NCBI GenBank assembly: GCA_943787675.1
Contig: CALSNK010000019.1
Coordinates: 1-50,022, forward strand
Direction: 5' to 3'
DNA length: 50,022 nt
DNA from: an uncultured Pseudomonadales bacterium
Lineage (GTDB): Bacteria; Pseudomonadota; Gammaproteobacteria; Pseudomonadales; Porticoccaceae
The notes below the pieces were generated by a model that ran no database searches, had not been told where the DNA came from, and saw only the letters and a program-made list of their open reading frames with translations. This document shows positions 26,884 to 39,468 of the stretch, one piece after another. Positions within the stretch are counted from its first letter, which is position 1. The number at the start of each line of letters is the position of its first letter. Position numbers and translations under genes: made by a program.

Positions 26884-27314
26884 GGGGGCTTACCTTTTAT
26901 GGATTAAACGATGGAGCCATTCCATGGTCCGATTTTTTTACTGTCTGATTATACGGTCAAAGTTAAGCAGGTAGTTTACTTGTTTTTCCGATTATCAGGT
27001 GAGTAAAGCAAACAGCTAATGAGACTCGCTAGTACTGAAAAAAGCTACTAGGTAGCCATTTTTAAGGCTCAGGCATACTTATATCAGTCGCCTATTAACT
27101 ATCATTCTAGTCAATAAATTGTGATCAATCCGGCAAAACATACCCCTCAAACGGGACAGAGTTTGCATTTTTCACAAGGCAGCTTGCACCCTACCCAAGC
27201 TTGACTTCAATATGCCTCGTGAATTTAGGGAAAGGATCAATGTCAGCTGTCAATCTAGCGAGTAGTCGACAGGAAAGCTGAAGAATATTGAGTCATACGG
27301 AAAGGATAACTCCC
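26884..27314. other. Divergent intergenic region between the efflux adaptor and the TonB fusion gene
   Basis: No gene is firmly supported in this 431-bp gap. A TTGACT hexamer (27201-27206) with a poor -10 at 17-bp spacing could be a promoter for the plus-strand gene. A 13-codon open frame at 27240-27281, with AAAGGA ahead of its ATG, could be a leader peptide but is too short to claim. No regulator gene for the pump lies here. Confidence 0.5.
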
Positions 27315-28472
27315 ATGTTATACAACAGGATAGAAGGACTTTTGACCGGTTTCACCCACAGACCAGCAGTTACGCTATTTTTCTCACTGAGCTTTGCGCT
27401 GTTTTGCTCAAATGCCTACAGTGAACTAAGCCTCAACGGCAGCGCTATCTACAAGGATCTTGGCAAACAACAGTTCGTCGCCGGGTTATTTGTCGATACC
27501 ATCCAAGACAGCGCCAGCACCATACAGCTCGAAGACAGCCCCAAACGTATGGAAGTGCGCATGCTGAATAACTACTCCAAGCGCCGCTGGCTCAATCTGT
27601 GGATGCAGAGTATCTCTATTAATAACGACCGGGAAAGTTTTAGCGGTTCTGCTCAGGAAGTTATCGATATTATGCAGGCGCCGAAATCAGCCCCACATAA
27701 GGGAGATATTATTGAATATATCTACCACCCTGAACAGGGCACATCAATGCGTTTTAATGGCACTGAGCTAGTCTCAAACTACCCGAAAAACGTCTTCAAT
27801 ATATTGCTGAGAACCTGGATCGGGCCCATACCACCCTCAACAACATTTAAAGACCAGCTTTTGGGTCTTAAAACTGCCGACGAGGCCGTGGAGGCAGAAG
27901 AATTGTTGACTAGTGTTACACCCACCAGCAATCGAGTGGCACTAGCAGCCTCATGGATAGCAGAGCCAATTATAGAGGCTGTTGCGCCTAAGCCTTTGCC
28001 TGAAGCCAAAGTTGCAGTCAAAGCTGCCGAGATTCCGGCACCAAAAGTGGTTGCCGACAACCTATCAGCTAAGCCCACTGATGAAAGCGCAGAACTGGCT
28101 AGCGTCCCTGAGCCTACCCCTGAAGAACTGGCCGCAAAAGAAGCTGCTGAAGAAGAAATTGAATTCAATGTTGCTGAGGCACTCGCTCAGCGTGATTACA
28201 CCCCATTGGTCGTGGCTCAGATCTATAAGTCTATTGCCTATCCCAAGCGAGCGGTACAGAACAACCAGCAGGGTACTGTGCGTATAGGGTTGGTGGTTGA
28301 TCGTTCTGGAGAGCTGCTCTCGGTTACTGCCACCCAAGAATCTGATTATCGATTACTCAATCAGGCGGCATTAAAGGCAGTTAAAAAAGCAGCCCCATTT
28401 CCAGACTTACCTGAAGGTATAAAAGCAGACAGTTTTGAACTTAACCTGCCGATTACTTTCCGTTTGCAATAG
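27315..28472 (+). CDS. Chalcone-isomerase-like domain fused to a TonB C-terminal domain
   Basis: From ATG at 27315 (AAAGGA 8 bp upstream) this is a 385-residue protein. It begins with a hydrophobic export segment (about 18-37, ending NAYS). Residues about 38-180 resemble the chalcone isomerase-like bacterial domain (PF16036): FVAGLFVDT, then GDIIEYIYHPEQGTSMRFNG from residue 130 and a WIGPIPPS segment before LKDQLLGL-like sequence (here FKDQLLGL). A long Ala/Glu/Pro-rich linker (about 185-285) leads to a TonB C-terminal domain with IAYPKRA (from residue 307), GTVRIGLVVDRSGE and FELNLPITFRLQ. TonB domains contact outer-membrane receptors; the linker would span the periplasm. ExbB/ExbD genes are absent here. 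Whether the N-terminal segment is cut or stays as an anchor is unclear. Confidence 0.75.
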   Translation: MLYNRIEGLLTGFTHRPAVTLFFSLSFALFCSNAYSELSLNGSAIYKDLGKQQFVAGLFVDTIQDSASTIQLEDSPKRMEVRMLNNYSKRRWLNLWMQSISINNDRESFSGSAQEVIDIMQAPKSAPHKGDIIEYIYHPEQGTSMRFNGTELVSNYPKNVFNILLRTWIGPIPPSTTFKDQLLGLKTADEAVEAEELLTSVTPTSNRVALAASWIAEPIIEAVAPKPLPEAKVAVKAAEIPAPKVVADNLSAKPTDESAELASVPEPTPEELAAKEAAEEEIEFNVAEALAQRDYTPLVVAQIYKSIAYPKRAVQNNQQGTVRIGLVVDRSGELLSVTATQESDYRLLNQAALKAVKKAAPFPDLPEGIKADSFELNLPITFRLQ

Positions 28473-28556
28473 CAGGTAGCCGGCCTGCTTTAGGTAAAGG
28501 GTGTAAGGTCGCGTAAGTTACTGGCCTAGCTACTGGCCAAATTTTGATCAACTAGC

Positions 28557-28562
28557 TATAAT
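28557..28562 (+). promoter_or_regulatory. Probable -10 element upstream of ppa
   Basis: A perfect TATAAT in the context AGCTATAATTCGCG lies about 40 bp before the ppa ATG. No matching -35 hexamer is found at normal spacing. Confidence 0.45.
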
Positions 28563-28602
28563 TCGCGGCTTCTCGCCAATGTAACCTAATGGAACTATTG
28601 AA

Positions 28603-29133
28603 ATGAGCTACAACGACATACCTGCGGGCAAAGATCTGCCCCATGACATCAATGTAATTATTGAGATCCCAGCAAATCACGACCCTATCAAATATGAAGT
28701 AGATAAAGATAGCGATGCTATTTTTGTTGATCGATTTGTTGCTACGCCTATGTTCTACCCAGCTAACTACGGCTATGTTCCTCAGACACTGTCTGAAGAC
28801 GGAGATCCGTTAGATGTATTAGTAGTTACCCCTTACCCAGTAATGCCCGGTGCAGTTATTCGCAGCCGTGTAGTCGGTGTATTGAATATGAGTGACGAGT
28901 CTGGTGTGGACGCTAAGCTTTTAGCGGTACCCCATACTAAGCTGACTAAAATTTACGATCATGTTCAAGAAGCCTCTGACCTTCCTGAACTGTTACTTAA
29001 GCAGATTGTGCATTACTTCGAAAACTACAAAGCACTTGAGCCCGGCAAATGGGTGAAAGTTGATGGCTGGGATAATGCAGAAGCGGCACGAGCTGAAATT
29101 ATCGCCTCCAGAGAGCGTTATCTAGCAGAGTAA
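28603..29133 (+). CDS. ppa: Inorganic pyrophosphatase (family I)
   Basis: This 176-residue cytoplasmic enzyme hydrolyses pyrophosphate and pulls biosynthetic reactions forward. The family I pattern is complete: [32 protein letters not shown], the metal-binding DGDPLDVLV, and KWVKVDGW near the C-terminus. Length matches E. coli Ppa (176). It ends before a strong bidirectional terminator shared with rpoS. Confidence 0.98.
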   Translation: MSYNDIPAGKDLPHDINVIIEIPANHDPIKYEVDKDSDAIFVDRFVATPMFYPANYGYVPQTLSEDGDPLDVLVVTPYPVMPGAVIRSRVVGVLNMSDESGVDAKLLAVPHTKLTKIYDHVQEASDLPELLLKQIVHYFENYKALEPGKWVKVDGWDNAEAARAEIIASRERYLAE

Positions 29134-29166
29134 TAGCACAGAGTTTTTTGATTTTAGCTATTTGAT

Positions 29167-29204
29167 GCAATAAAAAACCCGGCACATGCCGGGTTTTTTA
29201 TTGC
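29167..29204. terminator. Bidirectional Rho-independent terminator between ppa and rpoS
   Basis: A perfect 18-bp inverted repeat surrounds a 2-base centre (CA). Each arm has a CCCGGC core flanked by an A6 or T6 run, so both directions have a GC stem followed by a T tract. It lies between the convergent ends of ppa (plus) and rpoS (minus) and should stop transcription from both sides. Confidence 0.97.
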
Positions 29205-29225
29205 TTATGAATACTCCAACGTTAA

Positions 29226-30182
29226 CTAACCCTCATCGAAGTCCTCAAACAACACATCACTGTTTAGGCCATGTTTACGCAACACATCACGTAACCGTCG
29301 CAGTGCATCTACCTGGATCTGTCTTACACGCTCACGGGTAAGGCCAATCTCTCGGCCCACCTGTTCCAGGGTTTCCTCCTGATGGTGCATCAGACCAAAG
29401 CGTCTGACTAGAACTTCTCGCTGTTTTTCAGGCAGCTGCTCCAACCATTCACCAAGCATACTCATTAGGTTATTTTCTTCTATCTCATCTTCCGGACTAA
29501 ACCCATTGTTATCGGCAATCGTTTCAACCAGGGTTTTTTCTTTATCGGCCACCGGAATATCAATTGACGAGATTCGTTCGCTAAGACTGAGAATTTTTAG
29601 AACATCGGCGACAGGCTTTCCCACTTCCTCTGCGATTTCTTCAGGCGTCGGTGCATGATCAAGCTGCTGAGCTAACTTGCGTGAAGCACGCAGGTACACA
29701 TTGAGCTCTTTAACCACATGCACGGGTAATCTGATGGTTCGAGTTTGATTCATCAACCCCCGCTCAATGGTTTGACGTATCCACCATGTCGCGTAAGTTG
29801 AAAAACGATAACCTAACTCGGGATCGAATTTCTCGACTGCTCGCATTAATCCGAGGTTGCCCTCTTCAATTAAATCTAACAGTTCAAGACCTCGATTGAC
29901 ATAACGCCGTGAGATTTTAACCACCAATCTCAGGTTACTTTCAATCATTCTATGCCGCGACTTTTCACATCCTTTTTGTAGTTTGCGGGCATAAAAAACC
30001 TCTTCGTCGGCCGTTAATAACGGCGCGAAGCCAATTTCTTTTAAATAGAGACTTGTGGCATCAATAACCTGATGACTTATCTCTGCAGTGTCTTCCTGAC
30101 TTTCAGCTGATTGCACTCGCTGATCTAATACTAACGCTTCATCCGTCACGTTTTGCATCCCCTTTGCACGATCTTCCTTCAT
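29226..30182 (-). CDS. rpoS: RNA polymerase sigma factor RpoS
   Basis: This 318-residue sigma-70 family protein is the stationary-phase/general stress sigma factor. Region 1.2 ([21 protein letters not shown]), region 2 ([38 protein letters not shown]), region 3 ([11 protein letters not shown]) and region 4 ([22 protein letters not shown]) are all intact. Length fits RpoS rather than RpoD. Its place downstream of nlpD matches other gammaproteobacteria, where a main rpoS promoter lies inside nlpD. The 100-bp gap before rpoS is T/C-rich on the plus strand. Confidence 0.97.
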   Translation of the reverse strand: MKEDRAKGMQNVTDEALVLDQRVQSAESQEDTAEISHQVIDATSLYLKEIGFAPLLTADEEVFYARKLQKGCEKSRHRMIESNLRLVVKISRRYVNRGLELLDLIEEGNLGLMRAVEKFDPELGYRFSTYATWWIRQTIERGLMNQTRTIRLPVHVVKELNVYLRASRKLAQQLDHAPTPEEIAEEVGKPVADVLKILSLSERISSIDIPVADKEKTLVETIADNNGFSPEDEIEENNLMSMLGEWLEQLPEKQREVLVRRFGLMHHQEETLEQVGREIGLTRERVRQIQVDALRRLRDVLRKHGLNSDVLFEDFDEG

Positions 30183-30282
30183 TTAGCAGCCAATCCCGGC
30201 GCTAACCCTTATTACTTACTTACCACTCCCTTACTGCTTTACTACCTTTAACCTAACCTTTTTATTTACAGTGAAATCAGAA

Positions 30283-31035
30283 TTACTTTATATAGAGAGA
30301 GGGATTCACTGGGTACCCATCTTTCCTTATTTCAAAATACAACGTACCTTTAGACCCTAATTTCGCGATTATCTCCGTCTGTTTTACATTTTGTCCTTCT
30401 TTTACCAATATTTTTTCATTATGGCCGTAGGCACTTAACAGTATTTCGCTGTGCTTAATGATAACCAGCTTACCATATCCGCGCAAACCATCACCTGCAT
30501 AGACCACAATTCCGGGGGCTGCAGGGCGCACCATTGATCTACTTACCCCTTTAATCCTAACGCCTTTGCGTAAATTAGCCGGACTAAACGTCTCGACGGT
30601 TTTTCCCTGAATTGGCCACTTCCACTGCCAGTTTTTACTGAAAACTTCGGGTTTAGGCTTCTTTTTAAAGGGTATTGGCGCTTTTACAGCCCCTGAACTG
30701 ACCACTGTAGACGGGATTTTAGTCGCTTTGACAACAGCACTCGAAGAGCTAGCAGGCCGATTATTCAGACTAATACCCGTTGTTTTTAACGTTAAACGTT
30801 GCCCCGGACGCAGGGAATAGGGTGCGCTCAAACCATTAGCGCGGGCCAATAACCTAAAGTTAAGGTCATAGCGCCAGGCAATAGAATAAAGCGACTCCCC
30901 CGCGGCTACCTGATGGGTGGTAATGCGTATGCTAGGGGGCTGCGCTCTGTTGCTTACCGGCGCTGCATAGTTAGAGCAGGCAGACAGCAGCATCAGGCAC
31001 AGAATACAGGACAATATTTTTAGCGGACTTAACAC
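30283..31035 (-). CDS. nlpD: NlpD-like lipoprotein, LysM and degenerate LytM domains
   Basis: This protein activates the AmiC amidase during cell separation in relatives. The lipobox LLSAC gives a lipidated cysteine at residue 20. A LysM domain (about 41-85, HQVAAGESLYSIAWRYDLN) is followed by a basic linker and a peptidase M23 (LytM) domain. That domain lacks the zinc ligands: HxxxD is replaced by RKGVRI and HxH by LSAYGH, as in NlpD/EnvC activators. I chose GTG at 31035, one base after the upstream stop; an in-frame TTG at 31077 inside the DUF368 gene is the alternative. It lies directly upstream of rpoS. Confidence 0.9.
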   Translation of the reverse strand: MLSPLKILSCILCLMLLSACSNYAAPVSNRAQPPSIRITTHQVAAGESLYSIAWRYDLNFRLLARANGLSAPYSLRPGQRLTLKTTGISLNNRPASSSSAVVKATKIPSTVVSSGAVKAPIPFKKKPKPEVFSKNWQWKWPIQGKTVETFSPANLRKGVRIKGVSRSMVRPAAPGIVVYAGDGLRGYGKLVIIKHSEILLSAYGHNEKILVKEGQNVKQTEIIAKLGSKGTLYFEIRKDGYPVNPSLYIK

Positions 31036-31036
31036 A

Positions 31037-31987
31037 TCAAACAGCCTGTGTTGTTTTTGCTGAATATTTCTGGCCAATATATTCCAGCCCTAACACCAAC
31101 ACCAAACCCAGTATAAATGCCATCACACAGAGAATGGTTTGCGGATCCTGACCACTAATCTGGGAAAATTGCTGGGGCAGTAGATTGTCGGATGCCAGCA
31201 CAATAGTCTTACCTGAATGACTGGTTACAGACTCTGTAATCTGCTTCCAGGGCCAAATAATATTTAGGCTGCCCACTAAAAACCCGCACATAGTGGCGAT
31301 AACCGCTGACTGGTAATGATCTAACAACCAGGACAGCAAGCGACTGAAAGCCATAAGACCAATAACGCCGCCCAGGGCGAATATCACAAGAATATCTAGC
31401 TGGAAATTAACAATTGCGCCGATAAATACTGGGTACAGACCCAGCAGCACCAAAATAAATGATCCTGAGATACCGGGTAATATCATGGCGCAGAGAGCGA
31501 TGGAACCCGCCAAGAACATAGTGAGATGGTCCCCCTGTAAGGTGACGGCCGGTGCGATGGATATGCAATAGGCAATCACCACACCCAGCACAAACATCCC
31601 TTTATCGGTCCTGCGTGCCGGTGGGTGCTGGCGCATCAGGTAAATCACTGAGCCTACAATCAAGCCGGTAAAGAATGACCACAGAGGAAGCGGGTGGGCC
31701 ACCAGTAAATACTGCATTACCTTGGCCAGAGAAAACAGGCTGGTGAGTATGCCGGCCAAAAGGGTACTCAAAAACTTGCCGTTAATATGTGCCCAGGCCG
31801 CGGAGATACCCTGGGTGCGAAGGACTTTTAGCGCGTTCAAATTAACAGATTTGATGGTGTCGATTAGCTCGACATAGATACCGCTGACAAAGGCGATAGT
31901 GCCTCCCGAGACCCCTGGCACTACATCTGCAGCACCCATAGCGGCGCCTTTTAAAAACAGTAACAAATAATGACCTGGGTTACGCAT
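31037..31987 (-). CDS. DUF368 family membrane protein (PopT-like undecaprenyl phosphate transporter)
   Basis: This protein of about 316 residues has the DUF368 signature KGAAMGAADVVPGVSGGTIAF at its N-terminus, split here as GAAMGAADVVPGVSGGTIA, repeated in weaker form as AMILPGISGSFILVLLG in the second half. Eight to nine membrane helices are expected. Family members (PopT) have been shown to recycle undecaprenyl phosphate across the inner membrane, which would support peptidoglycan synthesis. ATG at 31987 has AGGAG six bases upstream; a longer TTG start at 32014 is less likely. It occupies a place between pcm and nlpD where most gammaproteobacteria have no gene. Confidence 0.9.
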   Translation of the reverse strand: MRNPGHYLLLFLKGAAMGAADVVPGVSGGTIAFVSGIYVELIDTIKSVNLNALKVLRTQGISAAWAHINGKFLSTLLAGILTSLFSLAKVMQYLLVAHPLPLWSFFTGLIVGSVIYLMRQHPPARRTDKGMFVLGVVIAYCISIAPAVTLQGDHLTMFLAGSIALCAMILPGISGSFILVLLGLYPVFIGAIVNFQLDILVIFALGGVIGLMAFSRLLSWLLDHYQSAVIATMCGFLVGSLNIIWPWKQITESVTSHSGKTIVLASDNLLPQQFSQISGQDPQTILCVMAFILGLVLVLGLEYIGQKYSAKTTQAV

Positions 31988-32051
31988 ATCTGCTCCTATC
32001 CTAACTATTCGCAATTAGCTGTGAATATTCAACCTAAGCTAGCTTTAAGCC

Positions 32052-32723
32052 CTACCTTGACAGTCCGCCAAGCAGAGGCACGAACATCACCTTCTCAACG
32101 ATCTCTTCGTCAAACTCAGAAGAGTCACCGACCCGTTTCAATACCCGCAAGTCCTGAGACTGGCCATTGCCCACTGGAATCACCAGAATGCCGTCTGGCG
32201 CCATCTGGCGTAACAGGCCCTCCGGTATTGCCTGAGGTGCCGCAGTGGTAATAATACCGTCGTAAGGGGCATGTTTATCCCAACCAAAGCTGCCGTCGGA
32301 CAACTCTGCAGTAATATTATTTAAACCCAGCTTTCGGAAGCGATCTTTGGCCTTTCTAAGCAGAGGGTCAATACGTTCGACCGTACAGACCTCATCCACA
32401 AGCTGAGAGAGAATAGTGGTTTGGTAGCCAGAGCCTGTGCCAATCTCAAGAACCTTTTTGAGTGGCCCCGCACTGAGCAGTATTTCGGTCATGCGCGCGA
32501 CAATATAGGGGCGTGACAATGTTTGGGAATAGCCAATCGGCAGAGCCGTATCTTCATAGGCCTTATGAGACAGGGCTTCATCTAGAAATATATGCCTAGG
32601 AGTCATGCGAATAACATCAAGTACCGCTTGATTAGCAATACCCTGATCAATCAGTCTTTGAATTAATCGCTCACGGGTTCGCTGGGAGGTCATACCAACG
32701 CCAGCTAGTTCGATCGAGTTCAC
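32052..32723 (-). CDS. pcm: Protein-L-isoaspartate O-methyltransferase
   Basis: This 223-residue enzyme methylates L-isoaspartyl residues to start repair of aged proteins. The N-terminal MTSQRTRERLIQRLIDQGI, the SAM-binding VLEIGTGSGYQT, the TALPIGYSQTLSRPYIVARM block and the C-terminal FVPLLGG are diagnostic. Start is uncertain: GTG at 32723 has GGGG upstream and gives the ELAGVGMTSQR form seen in Pseudomonas; ATG at 32693 is possible. The usual neighbour surE is absent between this gene and truD. Confidence 0.94.
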   Translation of the reverse strand: MNSIELAGVGMTSQRTRERLIQRLIDQGIANQAVLDVIRMTPRHIFLDEALSHKAYEDTALPIGYSQTLSRPYIVARMTEILLSAGPLKKVLEIGTGSGYQTTILSQLVDEVCTVERIDPLLRKAKDRFRKLGLNNITAELSDGSFGWDKHAPYDGIITTAAPQAIPEGLLRQMAPDGILVIPVGNGQSQDLRVLKRVGDSSEFDEEIVEKVMFVPLLGGLSR

Positions 32724-32852
32724 CCAATTCCCCTGTAATGTGCGCCCATTATAAAGGCTGTTAAAAAAATCCAATAAAAGGATTAATAAAAGGTCTGTTT
32801 ATAGAGGGCAAAAGGTGGCTGAAAGCCCCATTATTGCTTGGTCGGTAATATA

Positions 32853-33896
32853 TCACAGGGCTTCAAATTTCGGGCGAAATAATTCTGCCACTTCGCGCAA
32901 CAATGCCGTTGCAAAACAGCCGCTGGGCAAGGCAAAACTGAGGGTCAGACATTCATTCTCAGACCAGGTTGCATCTAGGTTTTCAGGCTTTAACAGCAGA
33001 TTGCGGCGCTCCTGTTTAAGGCCGGCATGTTCTAACGCATAGCACCAGCCCTGCCAGTCAGCCAATACCTCAGTTTCTAGAAGCGCACTTTCGGCACTGG
33101 CATTGGAGCGCCCTCTTCCCCACAGAGGGCCAGTTTGATCATTCAGATCACCGCCCTCAATAGTTTTGGCGACTACTAAATTAAACAGCCAAGAGCGGGC
33201 AGCAGAGAGGTAGATCCCAGTGCCATGACGGTTGCCCTTGAGCTGGTCAGCGGCAATTAATCTCTGTGCTTCATGGAGATTGCCGCCGTCGTGGCCAAAT
33301 CGTTGCTCGGCGAAATAGTTTGGGACACCGCGCTGCTCTATCAATAATAGGCGCTCTGCCACTATGGCTGGGTCAACCTTAAAGTCCCGTAGAACAAGCT
33401 TGAACTGATTGCCCTGATGCATGCCACGGCGCAATTTTTTATTGTGTCGAACACTGGTAATAATCTCAAAATCATCGTGCTGCAACTGTTCAATATCTAG
33501 CTCGCGACCAGGAATATGTAGGCTGTACCACTGGGTAGTCACGGCGAAACGATCTTTCATTCCGCAGTAACCCACGTCATTGCGCTTAATACCGGCTAAC
33601 TTAGCCAGTAAACCAGCCACCCAGGTAGTATTTTGGTCGCGCTTACGGATATGCACTAATAGGTGCTCACCTTCGCCTCTGGGCTGAAGATCAATTATCT
33701 CATCGACTTGAAAATCTTCTAGCTGACTTCTAAACAGTGCGCGCCCTAAAGGCTCGCCAAATAGGCGCGGCATACGATGAAAATCAAACTGATTACTTTC
33801 ATCAGCGGAGGGTTCGGTAATAGAAAGTTTGGTATTAGAAGATTCGGTCATAGAAGGCTCGGTCACAGAAGACTCATTCACAGCCGGCACAGTCAA
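32853..33896 (-). CDS. truD: tRNA pseudouridine(13) synthase, with an N-terminal repeat extension
   Basis: TruD makes pseudouridine 13 in tRNA-Glu. The catalytic region [18 protein letters not shown] (Asp of GMKD) and [15 protein letters not shown] are clear. From TTG at 33896 the 347-residue product begins with about 40 extra residues, including five degenerate pentapeptide repeats ([25 protein letters not shown]), before the normal start region [11 protein letters not shown]. The TTG overlaps the ispF stop as TTGA. An internal ATG at 33773 (MPRLFGEP) would give a normal-length enzyme without the repeats, so the true start is unsettled. Confidence 0.9.
   Translation of the reverse strand: MTVPAVNESSVTEPSMTESSNTKLSITEPSADESNQFDFHRMPRLFGEPLGRALFRSQLEDFQVDEIIDLQPRGEGEHLLVHIRKRDQNTTWVAGLLAKLAGIKRNDVGYCGMKDRFAVTTQWYSLHIPGRELDIEQLQHDDFEIITSVRHNKKLRRGMHQGNQFKLVLRDFKVDPAIVAERLLLIEQRGVPNYFAEQRFGHDGGNLHEAQRLIAADQLKGNRHGTGIYLSAARSWLFNLVVAKTIEGGDLNDQTGPLWGRGRSNASAESALLETEVLADWQGWCYALEHAGLKQERRNLLLKPENLDATWSENECLTLSFALPSGCFATALLREVAELFRPKFEAL
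33801..33885. repeat. Degenerate 15-bp tandem repeat at the 5' end of truD
   Basis: Five 15-bp units lie in phase with the truD frame, giving five-residue repeats of the form S-x-T-E-P. On the plus strand the core of the unit is TTCGGTCATAGAAGA with variants. Confidence 0.75.
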
Positions 33897-34369
33897 GACA
33901 GGTTACTTAACAGAACCACAGCATGGCAGGCGATACCTTCCTGTCGACCGGCAAAGCCAAGCTTTTCAGTCGTGGTAGCCTTGATATTGATCTGGCTTAT
34001 ATCAACCCCCAAATCTGCAGCCAAATTAAGGCGCATTTTTTCAAGGTGGGGTGCCATTTTTGGGCTTTCGGCGACTATCGTAATATCCCCATTACCTAAC
34101 GCGTAACCTGCTTTATTCATCATTGCCACCACCACTGCCAGCAGGTCGCGACTATTACTGCCTTTGTAGGCAGCGTCCGTATCCGGAAAATGCTGGCCTA
34201 TATCACCTAACGCCAGTGCACCAAGTAAAGCATCGATCAATGCATGAATTAATACGTCACCATCAGAATGAGCCACAAATGCGCGGTTATAGGGGATGGT
34301 TACCCCACCCAATATCAGCGCATTACCCTCGCCAAAAGCATGTACATCGTAACCATGTCCTATACGCAT
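33893..34369 (-). CDS. ispF: 2-C-methyl-D-erythritol 2,4-cyclodiphosphate synthase
   Basis: This 158-residue enzyme of the MEP isoprenoid pathway makes MEcPP. The zinc-binding DVHAF motif in [14 protein letters not shown], the [18 protein letters not shown] block and [14 protein letters not shown] are intact; the C-terminal [16 protein letters not shown] is also standard. The ATG overlaps the ispD stop by one base (TAATG). ispD and ispF act two steps apart and are joined here as in many bacteria. Confidence 0.97.
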   Translation of the reverse strand: MRIGHGYDVHAFGEGNALILGGVTIPYNRAFVAHSDGDVLIHALIDALLGALALGDIGQHFPDTDAAYKGSNSRDLLAVVVAMMNKAGYALGNGDITIVAESPKMAPHLEKMRLNLAADLGVDISQINIKATTTEKLGFAGRQEGIACHAVVLLSNLS

Positions 34370-35079
34370 TATTCTGCCTCCTGATTTTTCATAATTGCCT
34401 CGGCAATCACCAAATCTTCTCGACGGGTAATTTTTATGTTGTCCTGCCGACCTTCGATAACTATGGCCTGCAAGCCTACATATTCAATAGCAGAGGCTTC
34501 GTCTGTAGGAATTTTTTTATTGTCTAGCATGCTCTGTATAGCGTCCTGCAACAGACCGTAACGAAACATCTGAGGAGTCTGTGCGGCTCTATATTCAGCG
34601 CGATTGACGGTGCTGACAATATCACCCTTGGGCGTAACCAGTTTCAAGGTGTCATTAATCGGTGCCGCGAGAATACCGCCCACGGCATGATTGCCCACGT
34701 CACTAATTAACTTGCCGATACTGGCCGGTGTAATACAGGGGCGCGCCATATCATGCACCAGCACCCAGTCATCTTTATGGGCCAGGTCATGTATCGCCAA
34801 CAATCCATTGAGCACAGAATGGGCACGTTGATCACCACCAGCCACTAAGCGAACTCGAGGATTTTCAATGGCCGGAACTTTGGACCAGTACCCGGAGCTA
34901 ATATCGCAAGGACAAATAATCGCCTCAATCACCGGAATACTCAGCAGCCGACTCAATGTGTGCTGAGCCACCAAGCCGCCGCTTAAATGGTGGAACTGCT
35001 TGGGAATATCCGCAGAGAACCGTTTTCCAGTTCCTGCGGCAGGCACGATGGCCCAGTATTTGGGTGAGTGCTTATTCAA
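34369..35079 (-). CDS. ispD: 2-C-methyl-D-erythritol 4-phosphate cytidylyltransferase
   Basis: This 236-residue enzyme couples CTP with MEP. The nucleotide-binding [19 protein letters not shown] is present, followed by [10 protein letters not shown] and [10 protein letters not shown]. The family's VHDAARP motif has Met in place of the first Ala here, a mild change. The C-terminal [17 protein letters not shown] is standard. Its start overlaps the ftsB end by about 8 bp. Confidence 0.96.
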   Translation of the reverse strand: MNKHSPKYWAIVPAAGTGKRFSADIPKQFHHLSGGLVAQHTLSRLLSIPVIEAIICPCDISSGYWSKVPAIENPRVRLVAGGDQRAHSVLNGLLAIHDLAHKDDWVLVHDMARPCITPASIGKLISDVGNHAVGGILAAPINDTLKLVTPKGDIVSTVNRAEYRAAQTPQMFRYGLLQDAIQSMLDNKKIPTDEASAIEYVGLQAIVIEGRQDNIKITRREDLVIAEAIMKNQEAE

Positions 35080-35425
35080 GATTGACTCCTGCCTCTGACA
35101 TCAGGCTCTCAGTCTTGGTCTTAGCCTCAGGGGCCTGCTGTAACACGCGATCGTCTTTATCAATCACTAGATAAAAGATTTCACCGTCTTTAATCATGCC
35201 AAGGTCTTTGCGCGCTTTCTCTTCAATGGAGTCGAGATTGGTTTTTAAACTCTCAACCTCTTGAGCAATCTGCTTGTTACGTAACCTGAGTTTTTTATTT
35301 TCGATCTGCTGCTGTTCAACTTTCTTATCCAGCTCGGCTTTATGGGCGAGACTACCCTCGCCAACCCACAGTCGGAACTGCAGGCCAGCAAGGAAAACAA
35401 TAAGTATTATCAGCAACCAGCGCAT
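35072..35425 (-). CDS. ftsB: Cell division protein FtsB
   Basis: This 117-residue bitopic protein joins FtsL and FtsQ at the division site. A short cytoplasmic start leads to one membrane helix (about 3-18, WLLIILIVFLAGLQF), then a periplasmic coiled coil (about 28-75) with heptads in EQQQIENKKLRLRNKQIAQE, and the FYLVIDKD region. The order ftsB-ispD is common in gammaproteobacteria. The C-terminal ~25 residues are low complexity and not conserved in the family. Confidence 0.93.
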   Translation of the reverse strand: MRWLLIILIVFLAGLQFRLWVGEGSLAHKAELDKKVEQQQIENKKLRLRNKQIAQEVESLKTNLDSIEEKARKDLGMIKDGEIFYLVIDKDDRVLQQAPEAKTKTESLMSEAGVNLE

Positions 35426-35472
35426 CTGCTTATTCTATGCCGTTTAGCAATGGAGATGCCATAACCATCAAA

Positions 35473-36780
<1,308 letters not shown>

Positions 36781-36830
36781 TTAGGTGAATATTGAGTTCA
36801 AAGGTTAACTGGGGATATTAAATTTTTTGC

Positions 36831-39468
<2,638 letters not shown>

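Noticed and set aside
27240..27281. A 13-codon frame with a good ribosome binding site upstream of the TonB fusion gene
   Set aside because: It is too short to distinguish from chance, and shows no run of one amino acid that would mark an attenuator leader.
30183..30282. A further tandem repeat in the T/C-rich gap before rpoS
   Set aside because: The sequence has runs like TTACTTAC and CTTTACTACC, but no constant period could be aligned.
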